Assembly: GCA_018812395.1 (NCBI GenBank)
Contig: JAHJDS010000037.1
Location: 1-10,610 of the forward strand
DNA from: Pseudomonadota bacterium
GTDB taxonomy: Bacteria; Desulfobacterota; Desulfarculia; Desulfarculales; JAHJDS01
Length of the DNA stretch: 10,610 nt
Direction: 5' to 3'
The translations under genes were made by a program, and so were the position numbers. The notes below the pieces were generated by a model that saw nothing but the letters and a program-made list of their open reading frames with translations, was not told the DNA's origin and did no database searches. How positions within the stretch are numbered: the stretch's first letter is position 1; every line of letters starts with the position of its first letter. Below, in pieces: positions 1-6,384 of this stretch.

Positions 1-321
1 CCGCCTCTCATGTTTGCGCACCACCGGCCCGGCCGACCGAACCCTTTCCTCGAAAAAGGTGGTCAAGGGACAGCCCAGGGCGTTGGCGATCTTGCGCAGG
101 GAGTTGATCGACGGGTCGTTGTGGCCGCGTTCCACCTGGGACAAAAAACTGATACTCAGACCGGTTTTTTCAGCCAGGTCGGCCAGGGTCAACTGCTCGG
201 CATTTCTCATCCGCCTGATTTTGGCGCCCAACTGCTCGGAAACGTCCTCCTGGCCAAAGGACTCCTGGCCATTTGAGGTTAGGGCTGTGTTACCTACTGT
301 AATTTTACGTTTTTTTGACAT
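1..321 (-). CDS. XRE-family HTH transcriptional regulator, N-terminal part (runs off the window)
   Basis: The gene starts at ATG 321-319 on the minus strand and stays open for 107 codons to the window edge. Residues about 28-90 form a Cro/C1-type helix-turn-helix: a QLGAKIRRMR start, TLADLAEKTGLS as the first helices, then SISFLSQVERG and a DPSINSLRKIANALG helix. The following EERVRSAGPVVRKHERR resembles the linker of XRE regulators that carry a C-terminal cupin sensor domain. That domain would lie outside the window, so the cupin call is inference. An N-terminal tail of about 27 residues precedes the HTH. No strong Shine-Dalgarno is seen; a weak GAAAAG lies upstream of the ATG. A good promoter is found about 75 bp upstream. 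It may control its own transcription or element functions. DNA binding is near certain from the fold; the target is unknown. Confidence 0.88.
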   Translation of the reverse strand, partial: MSKKRKITVGNTALTSNGQESFGQEDVSEQLGAKIRRMRNAEQLTLADLAEKTGLSISFLSQVERGHNDPSINSLRKIANALGCPLTTFFEERVRSAGPVVRKHERR

Positions 322-393
322 GGCAATCTTTTCGGTCGCCTCACGCGATCCCACTAGAAGTGTATGGGCAAACAAGGGGAGTTGGTGAACACT

Positions 394-421
394 ATTTTAT
401 TTCGGCTTTCTGCTGTGTCAA
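394..421 (-). promoter_or_regulatory. Sigma70-type promoter for the XRE regulator
   Basis: On the minus strand there is a perfect -35 TTGACA (421-416) and a -10 TAAAAT (399-394) separated by 16 bp. Transcription would start near 387, leaving a leader of roughly 65 nt before the ATG at 321. The surrounding 380-470 interval is notably AT-rich compared with the rest of the window, as expected upstream of a promoter. Confidence 0.6.
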
Positions 422-996
422 GAAAAAAATCCAATAAATTTTTGTATAACTGAATTTATCATCCCCTTTTTTCAGTTGGCCTAAGGCGAGACCGGACTAT
501 GCCAGGCGTTTTTTTCGTGACGGCACAACGGAGTAGCCGGCAACGGTTCAAGTCCTGACATTAAGATCAAGATGCCCAGAATCCTGAGTAGGGCCTCCGG
601 ACGGGGTATGGCCAGACAATCTGGCGGAACCAAGATCAGTAAGCGGAAAGGACCGACACTGACAAACCGTATCTGACATCTTCCGTCGTATGCCAGAGTA
701 CTGATAGCTGTCCTCCACCTTGACCGGCCGAGGCTCTCTGGAGAATATGATTGGTGGCCATTGAGCCACACTCTCTCCCGATGCCGGTTGGTGGATGTAT
801 GGATACCCTCAATTGACTCCCGCCAGCTTGCAACAAGTCAATATACTGGCCCATCACCTTGAACGAACTTCGGGCATGATTTTGCTGAATTTTGGGTCCA
901 ACTTTCTTCTTGCTGTCCCGCCCGTCCATACCGTAGCCTAATAATCGCACTACCCACCGGGAAGCCCGGCCGCCTGCCCGCGGCGGTGAGCCGCGG
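422..996. other. Unassigned interval inside the putative element
   Basis: About 575 bases without a convincing gene. The first 55 bases are AT-rich and belong to the upstream region of the XRE gene. From about 480 to 960 the base composition is moderate. Reading frames on both strands are broken by stops, and no translation resembles a family I recognise. It may be decayed mobile-element DNA or carry attachment/regulatory sites, but nothing in it proves this. Confidence 0.4.
978..996 (+). promoter_or_regulatory. GC hairpin directly before the HTH start codon
   Basis: Two CCGCGG hexamers (978-983 and 991-996) flank a 7-nt loop, and the second ends at the base before the ATG at 997. In RNA this forms a compact 6-bp stem over the place where a ribosome-binding site would sit, and no clear Shine-Dalgarno is visible. 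It may limit translation of the HTH/integrase pair, or it may mean that translation starts further in, at ATG 1045. Confidence 0.35.
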
Positions 997-1272
997 ATGG
1001 CCGGCAACGACAGGACTCAACTTACAGATTCAGCCCCTCGCTGGATGAGACGGTCAAGGGCCCAGCAGTACTGCGACATGGGCCGGCACAAACTCATGGC
1101 CCTGGCCCGAGCCGGCAAAATACAAGCGTTCCGGGAGGGGCCGGATGGTGACTGGTTCTTCGACCGCCGCAGCATCGATGACTATTTTGAATCCCTCAAC
1201 CCGGCCAACCTTGAGGCGGCATCTACCCTCGAGGCAGAGCAGGCCAGGACCATTCTCCGGTCAGTGACATGA
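997..1272 (+). CDS. Small HTH protein, excisionase/MerR-like DNA-binding domain
   Basis: A 91-residue protein with the pattern of helix-turn-helix domains of the excisionase (HTH_17) type. Residues about 22-65 run from a SRAQQYCDMGRHKLMALARAGKI helix pair (shown here in part: RAQQYCDMGRHKLMALAR) into a short wing and end in RRSIDDYFES, as in domains that read a 'row' of target DNA and end with D-D-Y/W-F. The gene overlaps the integrase start by four bases (ATGA, 1269-1272), so the two are translationally coupled. This neighbourhood suggests a directionality factor or integrase regulator. The start is uncertain: ATG 997 follows a hairpin rather than a ribosome-binding site, and the internal ATG at 1045 would still keep the whole HTH. 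The function is inferred from fold and position only. Confidence 0.75.
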   Translation: MAGNDRTQLTDSAPRWMRRSRAQQYCDMGRHKLMALARAGKIQAFREGPDGDWFFDRRSIDDYFESLNPANLEAASTLEAEQARTILRSVT

Positions 1273-2306
1273 AGCTCTTCTGCCACGGTAATGGTTATTG
1301 GTACATCCGGATCCGGCGCGGTGTCGAGCGCTCGACCCGCACTCGTGACAAGGCCAAGGCCCAGCGCATCTTCCGCCAGGTCGAGAAGGAGTGGCTGGAG
1401 GGTAGGCTGCTCAGACTGGACACCAGCCGGGTGACCCTGGGTGAATTCCGCCAGGAATACCTGGATCATCGAAGGCCGCTGCTGAGCGCCGGCACGGTGC
1501 GTCGGGACGACCAGGCCCTGAGGTCACTGGCACAGGTGGTCGGAGACGGGTGTCTGCTCCGATCCATCACGCCCCGAAAGATCACCCAGTGGAGTGGCGC
1601 TCTGGCCGGCCGCAACGTCAAGGCCGTGACGATCAATTCCTACCTTCGGCACATCCGGGCCGCCCTGAACACCGCTGTGGAGTGGGCCAAACTGGACCAG
1701 GCCCCGCGTGTAAAGCGCCTCAAGGAACCCCAGCGCCGGCCACGGCACTTCACCCCGGAACAGATGGATGAACTGCTCAGAGCTGAAACGAACCCCGAGC
1801 GAGTTAGAGTCTGGACCTTCACGCTTTGGACCGGGGCCCGGCGCCAGGAGGTCATCGATCTGACCTGGGAGCGGATCTCACTGGGTAGGAGGCCAAAGGC
1901 GAGAATGATAGGGAAGGGGAACAAGGAGCGGGTCGTGCCGCTGATGCCGGCGGCAGTGGAGGCTCTTGGGGAGCGGCGGGACATCGGGCCGGTCTTCATC
2001 TTCAATCTGCGCCGCGAGAAGCGGCCGCGGCAGGTGCATCCGGACTCGATCACCCGATGGTTCAAGGAGCTACTGGACAGGGTGGGGATACAGGGCTATC
2101 GGTTTCATGATCTCAGGCACACGGCGGCGACGTACATGGTCGCCCGGGGCGTTGACCTGAGGACGGTCCAGGCCATCCTGGGCCACGCGGACATTACGAC
2201 CACGATGATCTACACCCATATTCTGAGCGAGGACCACCTTTATGACGCCCTGCTGAAATCGAATTTTGCAGGAAAAATGCAGGAAAACGAAAATAGAGAT
2301 CAATAA
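1269..2306 (+). CDS. Tyrosine recombinase (phage/island-type integrase)
   Basis: The 345-residue protein catalyses site-specific integration and excision between attachment sites. Length and layout fit the family: an N-terminal arm-binding-like region (about 1-50), a SAM-like core-binding domain (about 55-145), and a catalytic domain (about 160-330). All catalytic residues are visible: R191 in WTGARRQEV, K216 in GKGNKERVVPL, H280 and R283 in HDLRHTAATYM, H306 in LGHADITTT, and the nucleophile Y315 in MIYTHI. The gene therefore looks intact and probably active. It starts inside the stop of the upstream HTH gene and ends 28 bp before a truncated tRNA-Leu, its likely integration site. The C-terminal tail after residue 330 is short and polar. 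No terminator is seen between the gene and the tRNA fragment. Confidence 0.95.
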   Translation: MKLFCHGNGYWYIRIRRGVERSTRTRDKAKAQRIFRQVEKEWLEGRLLRLDTSRVTLGEFRQEYLDHRRPLLSAGTVRRDDQALRSLAQVVGDGCLLRSITPRKITQWSGALAGRNVKAVTINSYLRHIRAALNTAVEWAKLDQAPRVKRLKEPQRRPRHFTPEQMDELLRAETNPERVRVWTFTLWTGARRQEVIDLTWERISLGRRPKARMIGKGNKERVVPLMPAAVEALGERRDIGPVFIFNLRREKRPRQVHPDSITRWFKELLDRVGIQGYRFHDLRHTAATYMVARGVDLRTVQAILGHADITTTMIYTHILSEDHLYDALLKSNFAGKMQENENRDQ

Positions 2307-2334
2307 TATCAAGCACTTAAAGCATCAAAGACAA

Positions 2335-2393
2335 GGACTCAAAATCCCCCGGGACTTGCGCCTGTGAGAGTTCGAATCTCTCCTCCGGCACCA
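2335..2393 (+). repeat. Truncated tRNA-Leu(CAA) 3' segment, probable attachment site (att)
   Basis: The segment contains the anticodon loop CTCAAAA (2338-2344, anticodon CAA at 2340-2342) and a long variable arm of the Leu class. It also has a perfect T arm (GAGAG 2366-2370, TTCGAAT loop, CTCTC 2378-2382), the 3' acceptor strand CTCCGGC (2383-2389), discriminator A and an encoded CCA (2391-2393). The acceptor 5' strand, D arm and the outer two pairs of the anticodon stem are absent upstream: 2333-2334 cannot pair with 2348-2349. Similarity to a tRNA thus begins at about 2335, within the anticodon stem, a common crossover region for tyrosine integrases. It should not yield a functional tRNA. 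The exact edge of the core needs the matching copy at the other end of the element. Confidence 0.8.
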
Positions 2394-2923
2394 AGTAATT
2401 TCAGGGCCGTTCGGCCGGTGGCGTTGTTAACGAGCGCCGCAAGTCCTTTCGTTTTCCTACTTCAAAACATGTCAAATTCCGTCAAATCTGACCTGCTTCG
2501 CCCTCACAATGCACTCAGTCCCCGACGCGGCATTCCTGATAACAGCACCCATCCGAGAAGTGTTAATCAGCCACGGTCAGACTATTCTTGGGCAGTCGTG
2601 TTCGAGGCCGTCCATCGGCGTCCTGTCGAGCCCGGCAGCGCTCCAAGGCCCCTTGACAGGCAGCCAGATTGGCGAGGTTGTCTTTCAGCCCCGCGGGGGC
2701 TCGGCGAGGCGCAGCCCAGGGCCGATATCGGGAACCGTGACCCCAAGTCAAGACCTCCAACTTGTTTTTCTCTCCCTGCGTGTGCCGCTTCCGCTGACGG
2801 TGAACATCCGGGCCGCCTTCGGCGCAGGTCTTCCTGATCCGGTTCGAGGTGTAAAAATTAACAGTAAATTCGTTAGGCCTGGGTTGGTCTCAACGACTTG
2901 GCCGCGGTGATTGGTTCAAGACC
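2394..2923. other. Gene-poor interval after the att site
   Basis: About 530 bases between the tRNA fragment and the terminator of the next minus-strand gene. Possible reading frames on both strands have no recognisable domain, no convincing ribosome-binding sites and mixed codon use. One compact perfect hairpin is present: AGCCCC (2687-2692), a GCG loop, GGGGCT (2696-2701), without a T tract. The stretch could be host intergenic sequence or remains of an earlier insertion at the same tRNA. Confidence 0.4.
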
Positions 2924-2974
2924 GAAGAAAAAGGCGCCCCGGCCGTCGCCTGGGAAGCGACCGCACCGGGGCGC
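2924..2974 (-). terminator. Rho-independent terminator of the CxxW-repeat gene
   Basis: On the minus strand the stem GCGCCCCGG (2974-2966) pairs perfectly with CCGGGGCGC (2942-2934). An inner stem, GTCGC/GCGAC (2945-2949 with 2957-2961), lies within the loop. The stem is followed at once by CC and a TTTTTCTT tract (2932-2925). It begins 18 bp past the stop of the gene at 2993, which supports that this strand and not the opposite one is expressed. Confidence 0.88.
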
Positions 2975-2992
2975 GAAAGGGAGTTTGACGAA

Positions 2993-3481
2993 CTACCGCC
3001 AGGCCACGCAGCGACGAACGACCCGCCATCTGGCGCAGACGCGGCGTCCGCCGACCCAGCGCGTGCAGTGGCGACGCCAAGCCCGGCAGCGACGACCAAC
3101 GGGGACCCACCGGACGCACACCCGCCGGCCGGCCCTCATGACCCAACGCACGCAGCGGCGGCCCGCCGGACCCCAACGCACACAGCGGCGACTCCAGCGG
3201 ACACAGCGGCGCGGGCGGACACGCCAGGCGGCGCACACCCGCCGGGTGGCCCACCGAACGCAGCGGCGCGGGCGGACACGCCACTGGACGCACACCCGCC
3301 GGCCGGCCCTCATGACCCAACGCACACAGCGGCGCTGCACCATCATCTGGAGGGGTGCGTCAGCGGCCTTCTTGACGATGCCCTGGTCGGCCTTGACCGG
3401 CGCGGCCGGAGCGGCCGCCGCCGGAACGGCCAGGGCTAATCCCAGGGCCAAAAAAACTGCCAGAATCAGTACCTTCCTCAT
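2993..3481 (-). CDS. Secreted Arg/Cys/Trp-rich repeat protein (12 CxxW motifs), function unknown
   Basis: I do not recognise this family. The 162-residue product starts with a clear signal peptide: MRKV, a hydrophobic Leu/Ala core, and an Ala-rich end with cleavage probable near residues 24-27. A short spacer to residue 49 holds the only acidic residues (last D41). Residues 50-162 consist of variations on R-R-x-C-x-x-W. Twelve Cys (52, 64, 74, 83, 93, 100, 110, 122, 132, 139, 149, 158) are each followed three residues later by Trp. There are 41 Arg in this part and no Asp or Glu. Start ATG 3481-3479 has a good purine-rich site (GGAAAGGGA) six bases upstream, and a strong terminator follows the stop. 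The product should be exported and very basic, able to form disulfides or bind anions, cofactors or metal, but none of these is shown. It stands alone, with no operon partner. Confidence 0.82.
   Translation of the reverse strand: MRKVLILAVFLALGLALAVPAAAAPAAPVKADQGIVKKAADAPLQMMVQRRCVRWVMRAGRRVCVQWRVRPRRCVRWATRRVCAAWRVRPRRCVRWSRRCVRWGPAGRRCVRWVMRAGRRVCVRWVPVGRRCRAWRRHCTRWVGGRRVCARWRVVRRCVAWR
3112..3334. repeat. Internal direct repeats in the CxxW gene
   Basis: A 49-bp unit at 3112-3160 recurs at 3286-3334 with one mismatch (period 174 bp = 58 codons). Between them, a 23-bp unit at 3204-3226 recurs exactly at 3261-3283 (period 57 bp = 19 codons). Both periods keep the reading frame, so the repeat protein appears to have grown by in-frame duplication. 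Confidence 0.9.
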
Positions 3482-4100
3482 AGATGATCCCTTTCCCTGT
3501 AATTAAGGTTGACGCAAGGCGGGTTGCCCCGAATCTCACGTGAAAAACCGACGGCACCCGGCTATTGACGCCGACATCAGCACCTCTACCGGAATTAGGG
3601 CCGCCGTCGCACAGCTCCGTCAACCGGACGCCGAGGCATGAGAAAGATGATTCGTTGGAAATACTTTCATCGCCTCGACTTAACCTGGCTCTCATTATAG
3701 CAAGGTCCACTCCAAGTTGGATACTTTTTCCGCTGCGATCGTTCGCCGCCCCCGTTAGGGCCCGACTCTCATTTCGACATTAATCGTTATATCTAACTTC
3801 TAAGGCCATGTCTGCCCTGGCTCGGGGCTCGGGATGAAACGGTGATGGACGACTTACGAGCCGGTCCCCAATATCCGGCTGAAAAGCGGATCGTCCTCGA
3901 AACAGCCGAGCGGGCCCAGGACAGCATCCGGTGGAGTGACGACGGTGACCGGCTGCCGGCCGGGGCCCTGCCGGACCCCCCGGGGGTATATTTGAAAACC
4001 GTGCCCCTGATGATGGACGGCTCCCGGTCCGCCGCGCCTGCCGGCCGCCGAACGCCGCCCTGAGACCGGATCGTCCCCGGGCACGGTGAATCAGGGAAAT
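3482..4100. other. Long intergenic interval before the AOR gene
   Basis: More than 600 bases without a gene I can support. A 73-codon plus-strand frame (3842-4063) has no clear ribosome-binding site or known domain and is not called. Dyads are present: CGAGGC-ATGA (3632-3641) faces TCAT-C-GCCTCG (3667-3677) across a 25-nt gap. The left edge must hold the promoter of the CxxW gene on the minus strand, but I could not point to convincing -35/-10 boxes. Confidence 0.35.
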
Positions 4101-4120
4101 CTATGTCAGGATCGACATAG
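4101..4120. promoter_or_regulatory. Inverted repeat upstream of the AOR promoter (possible operator)
   Basis: CTATGTC (4101-4107) and GACATAG (4114-4120) form a perfect 7-bp dyad around a 6-bp centre, 29 bp upstream of a likely -35 box. The size and symmetry fit a dimeric regulator's site. No T tract follows, so a terminator is unlikely. The regulator is unknown. Confidence 0.35.
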
Positions 4121-4149
4121 CTAACCACTTAAAAATACTGGCTTTTCTA

Positions 4150-4179
4150 TTGACTGCACCCCGTCCCGCCCGGTAACTT
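4150..4179 (+). promoter_or_regulatory. Candidate sigma70 promoter for the AOR-moaD-like operon
   Basis: TTGACT (4150-4155) and TAACTT (4174-4179) are 18 bp apart, with an AT-rich stretch just upstream of the -35. Transcription would begin near 4186, giving a leader of about 30 nt to the ATG at 4217. The boxes are imperfect and were judged by eye. Confidence 0.4.
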
Positions 4180-4216
4180 GAAAGAAAACCTTCAACCGGC
4201 AGCAGGGAGGGGCGTC

Positions 4217-5947
4217 ATGTTCAAGATATTGCGTGTAAACATGTCCGATCAAACGGCCAGGTTCGAGGATATCCCGTCGGATTATGAGGGCCTGGGCGGG
4301 CGCGGTCTGACCTCGGCCATCGTGGCCCAGGAGGTCGACCCGACCTGCAATCCCGTCGGCCCGCTCAACAAGATCGTCTTCGCCCCCGGGCTCCTGGGCG
4401 GCACCAACTGCGCCAACTCGGGCCGCATCTCGGTGGGCGGGAAGAGCCCGCTGACGGGCGGCATCAAGGAGTCCAACTCCGGCGGTCAGGCCGGGCAGTA
4501 TCTGGCCAAACTGGGCGTCCAGGCCATCGTCGTCGAGGGGGACCCCCCGGCCGGCAAGCTGTTCAGGCTGGTGGTGGGCAAGGACAAGGCCGAGCTGCAG
4601 GCCGCCGACGACCTAAAGGGCCTGGGCAATTACGACACGATCGCCAAACTGGTCCAGGTCCACGGTGACAAGATGGGCTACGTGTCCATCGGCCAGGCCG
4701 GCGAGTGGCTGCTGCCCTCGGCCAGCGTGGCCTTCACCGACCGGGAACTCCGGCCCACCCGTCATGCCGGGCGTGGCGGCCTGGGGGCGGTCATGGGCTC
4801 GAAGGGGCTCAAGGCGATCGTCATCGACCCTGAAGGCGGCCAGTTGGCGCCCCTGGCCGACCGCGAGGCCTTCAAGGAGGCGTCCAAGCGCTTTGCCAAG
4901 GCCCTGGGCGAGCACCCGGTCACCAGTGAGGGACTGGCCAACTACGGCACCGACGTCCTGATCAACATCCTCAACGAGGCCGGCGGCCTGCCCACCCGGA
5001 ACTTCAGTTCGGGACGGTTCGAGGGGGCGGAAAAGGTCTCCGGCGAGACCCTCAACGAGATCACCGTCAAGCGGAAGGGCAATCCGACCCACGGCTGCAT
5101 GTCCGGCTGCGTGATCCGCTGTTCGGGCATCTACGTGGATCCGGCGGGGAAATACGTCAGCAAGTGGCCCGAGTACGAGACGGTCTGGGCCTGGGGGCCC
5201 AACTGCGGCGTCGACGACCTGGACGCCATCGCCCGCCTAGACCGGATGTGCGACGACTTCGGTCTGGACACCATCGAGACCGGCTGCGCCATGGCCGTGG
5301 CCATGGAGGCGGGCCTCAAGAAGTTCGGCGACGCGGCCGGCGCCGAGGAACTGCTGGCCGAAGTGGGCCAGGGATCGGCCCTGGGCCGCGTCCTGGGCTC
5401 GGGCACCGAGATCACCGGCCGGGTTTTCGGGGTCAAGCGCATCCCGGTGGTCAAGAGCCAGAGCCTGCCGGCCTACGACCCCCGGGTGGTCAAGGGCATC
5501 GGCGTGACCTACGCCACGACCCCCATGGGCGCCGACCACACCGCCGGCTACGCGGTCGCCACCAACGTCCTCAACGTGGGCGGCAGCGTGGACCCGCACC
5601 AGGTCGAGGGCCAGGTCGAGCTGTCCCGGGCCTTCCAGGTGGCCACGGCGGTCATCGACACGGCCGGCCTGTGCCTGTTCGTGGCCTTCGCCACCCTGGA
5701 CATCCCCGACGCCAACCAGGCCGTGACGGACATGGTCAACGCCAAGTACGGGTGGTCGCTCGGCGCCGACGACGTGGCCGCCCTGGGCCAGAAAGTCCTG
5801 GGCATCGAGCGCGACTTCAACGTCCGGGCCGGCTTCAACGCGGCCGACGACCGGCTGCCCGACTTCTTCCGGCGGGAGAAGCTGCCGCCCCACGACCTGG
5901 TCTTCGACGTCCCGGACGCCGACCTGGACCGCACCCTGAAGTTCTAG
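4217..5947 (+). CDS. Aldehyde:ferredoxin oxidoreductase (AOR) family tungsto/molybdopterin enzyme
   Basis: A 576-residue cytoplasmic member of the AOR family, enzymes with a bis-pterin W or Mo centre and one [4Fe-4S] cluster. They interconvert aldehydes and acids, or reduce other substrates, with ferredoxin. Family marks run in order: KILRVNMS at the N-terminus, GGRGL (27-31), FAPG with SGRISVGGKSPLTGGIKESNSGG (partly quoted: GRISVGGKSPLTGG, 69-82), GRGGLGAVMGSKGLKAI (185-201), and AYDPRVVKGIGVTYATTPMG (419-438) leading into ADHTAG. Cluster ligands are probably C294, C298, C302 and C486 (DTAGLC). The first three have CX3CX3C spacing, not the CX2CX3C of the archaeal enzyme. I chose ATG 4217 because GGAGG lies six bases upstream; a TTG at 4178 would add 13 unrelated residues. 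The substrate cannot be told from sequence. A MoaD-like gene follows 56 bp downstream. Confidence 0.92.
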   Translation: MFKILRVNMSDQTARFEDIPSDYEGLGGRGLTSAIVAQEVDPTCNPVGPLNKIVFAPGLLGGTNCANSGRISVGGKSPLTGGIKESNSGGQAGQYLAKLGVQAIVVEGDPPAGKLFRLVVGKDKAELQAADDLKGLGNYDTIAKLVQVHGDKMGYVSIGQAGEWLLPSASVAFTDRELRPTRHAGRGGLGAVMGSKGLKAIVIDPEGGQLAPLADREAFKEASKRFAKALGEHPVTSEGLANYGTDVLINILNEAGGLPTRNFSSGRFEGAEKVSGETLNEITVKRKGNPTHGCMSGCVIRCSGIYVDPAGKYVSKWPEYETVWAWGPNCGVDDLDAIARLDRMCDDFGLDTIETGCAMAVAMEAGLKKFGDAAGAEELLAEVGQGSALGRVLGSGTEITGRVFGVKRIPVVKSQSLPAYDPRVVKGIGVTYATTPMGADHTAGYAVATNVLNVGGSVDPHQVEGQVELSRAFQVATAVIDTAGLCLFVAFATLDIPDANQAVTDMVNAKYGWSLGADDVAALGQKVLGIERDFNVRAGFNAADDRLPDFFRREKLPPHDLVFDVPDADLDRTLKF

Positions 5948-6003
5948 CGATATCGAAAAAAAAGGGCGGGGGCCTAACCGGCCTCCGGCCTTTTGAGGGA
6001 CAC

Positions 6004-6309
6004 TTGCGGATAACGATCAAACTGGGCGGTTCCTTGCGCCGCCTGGTCTCGGGCCACGACCGAGGCGAGATGAGTCTGGACCTCGAGCCGGGCGCCCGGG
6101 TCTCGGACGCCCTGGCCGCCCTGGACCTGGAGGGCGACGTGGTCCGGGTGCTGATGCTCAACGGCCGGCCCCTCCAGGACGACCGGGAACTTGGTGAGGG
6201 CGACCGTCTGGCCATGTTCCCCCGGGAGCTGGCCTACAACATGTACGTGGCCACCAACTTCTTCAATCCCCTGGCCCGGCCCGAGATCGAAAAGAAGCTG
6301 AAAAAGTGA
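6004..6309 (+). CDS. MoaD/ThiS-like beta-grasp protein lacking the terminal Gly-Gly
   Basis: The 101-residue protein has the ubiquitin-like fold signature of MoaD/ThiS: IKLGGSLRRLV at the start, LEPGARVSDALAAL, VRVLMLNGRPL, and LGEGDRLAMFP (63-73). Where family members end in FPPVxGG, this one continues with a 28-residue tail, RELAYNMYVATNFFNPLARP and then a Lys-rich end, with no Gly-Gly to be adenylated or thiolated. Start TTG 6004 is chosen because GAGG (5995-5998) lies five bases upstream and the fold begins there. No ATG gives a full domain in this frame. It is 56 bp after the AOR gene, probably in the same transcript, so it may be a partner or assembly factor of that AOR rather than a sulfur donor. 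The fold is fairly sure, the role is inference. Confidence 0.75.
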   Translation: MRITIKLGGSLRRLVSGHDRGEMSLDLEPGARVSDALAALDLEGDVVRVLMLNGRPLQDDRELGEGDRLAMFPRELAYNMYVATNFFNPLARPEIEKKLKK

Positions 6310-6384
6310 TCCACCCGGCAAATGTCCAGCGCTAACGCCGCCACTCTCGATTAAATAGAATTCAACTAAACCAACTAGGCCTGA

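Larger units (their letters stand above)
1..2334. mobile_element. End of an integrated element (tRNA-Leu island), left boundary outside the window
   Basis: The stretch carries a tyrosine integrase whose 3' end lies under 30 bp from a truncated tRNA-Leu 3' end, plus an excisionase-like HTH gene and an XRE regulator. This is the usual layout of an island or prophage inserted in a tRNA gene. Because the tRNA fragment reads on the plus strand and lacks its 5' half, the element should lie to its left, with the reconstituted intact tRNA at the far left end beyond base 1. No structural phage, conjugation or cargo genes are visible here, so the type of element cannot be named. Whether everything down to base 1 belongs to the element is inference. 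Confidence 0.55.

Noticed and set aside
2335..2393. Functional tRNA-Leu gene
   Set aside because: The acceptor 5' strand, D arm and outer anticodon stem are missing upstream, so it cannot fold as a complete tRNA.
2364..2837. Plus-strand 157-codon frame starting inside the tRNA fragment
   Set aside because: Its first residues (RVRISPPAP) are the translation of a tRNA T arm and acceptor end, a well-known false start, and the rest has no domain.
3112..3334. CRISPR-like repeat pattern
   Set aside because: Only two pairs of repeats with unlike unit lengths and in-frame periods within a coding gene; no regular spacers and no cas genes.
2898..3506. Plus-strand 202-codon Arg/Thr-rich frame
   Set aside because: It is antisense to the CxxW gene, which has a signal peptide, ribosome-binding site and terminator on the minus strand. 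This frame has none of these.
3842..4063. 73-codon plus-strand frame upstream of the AOR
   Set aside because: No good ribosome-binding site, no recognised domain, and an Ala/Pro/Arg-rich end typical of chance frames. It could be reconsidered if conserved elsewhere.
5948..6003. Terminator between the AOR and MoaD-like genes
   Set aside because: Short GGCC/CCGG elements and a TTTT are present, but the stems are only about 4 bp. The MoaD-like gene is more likely co-transcribed.
5164..6309. Long plus-strand frame of 381 codons across the end of the AOR gene
   Set aside because: Its first part is an Arg/Gly-rich shadow of the AOR gene in another frame. Only the part from 6004 is a real domain (MoaD-like).
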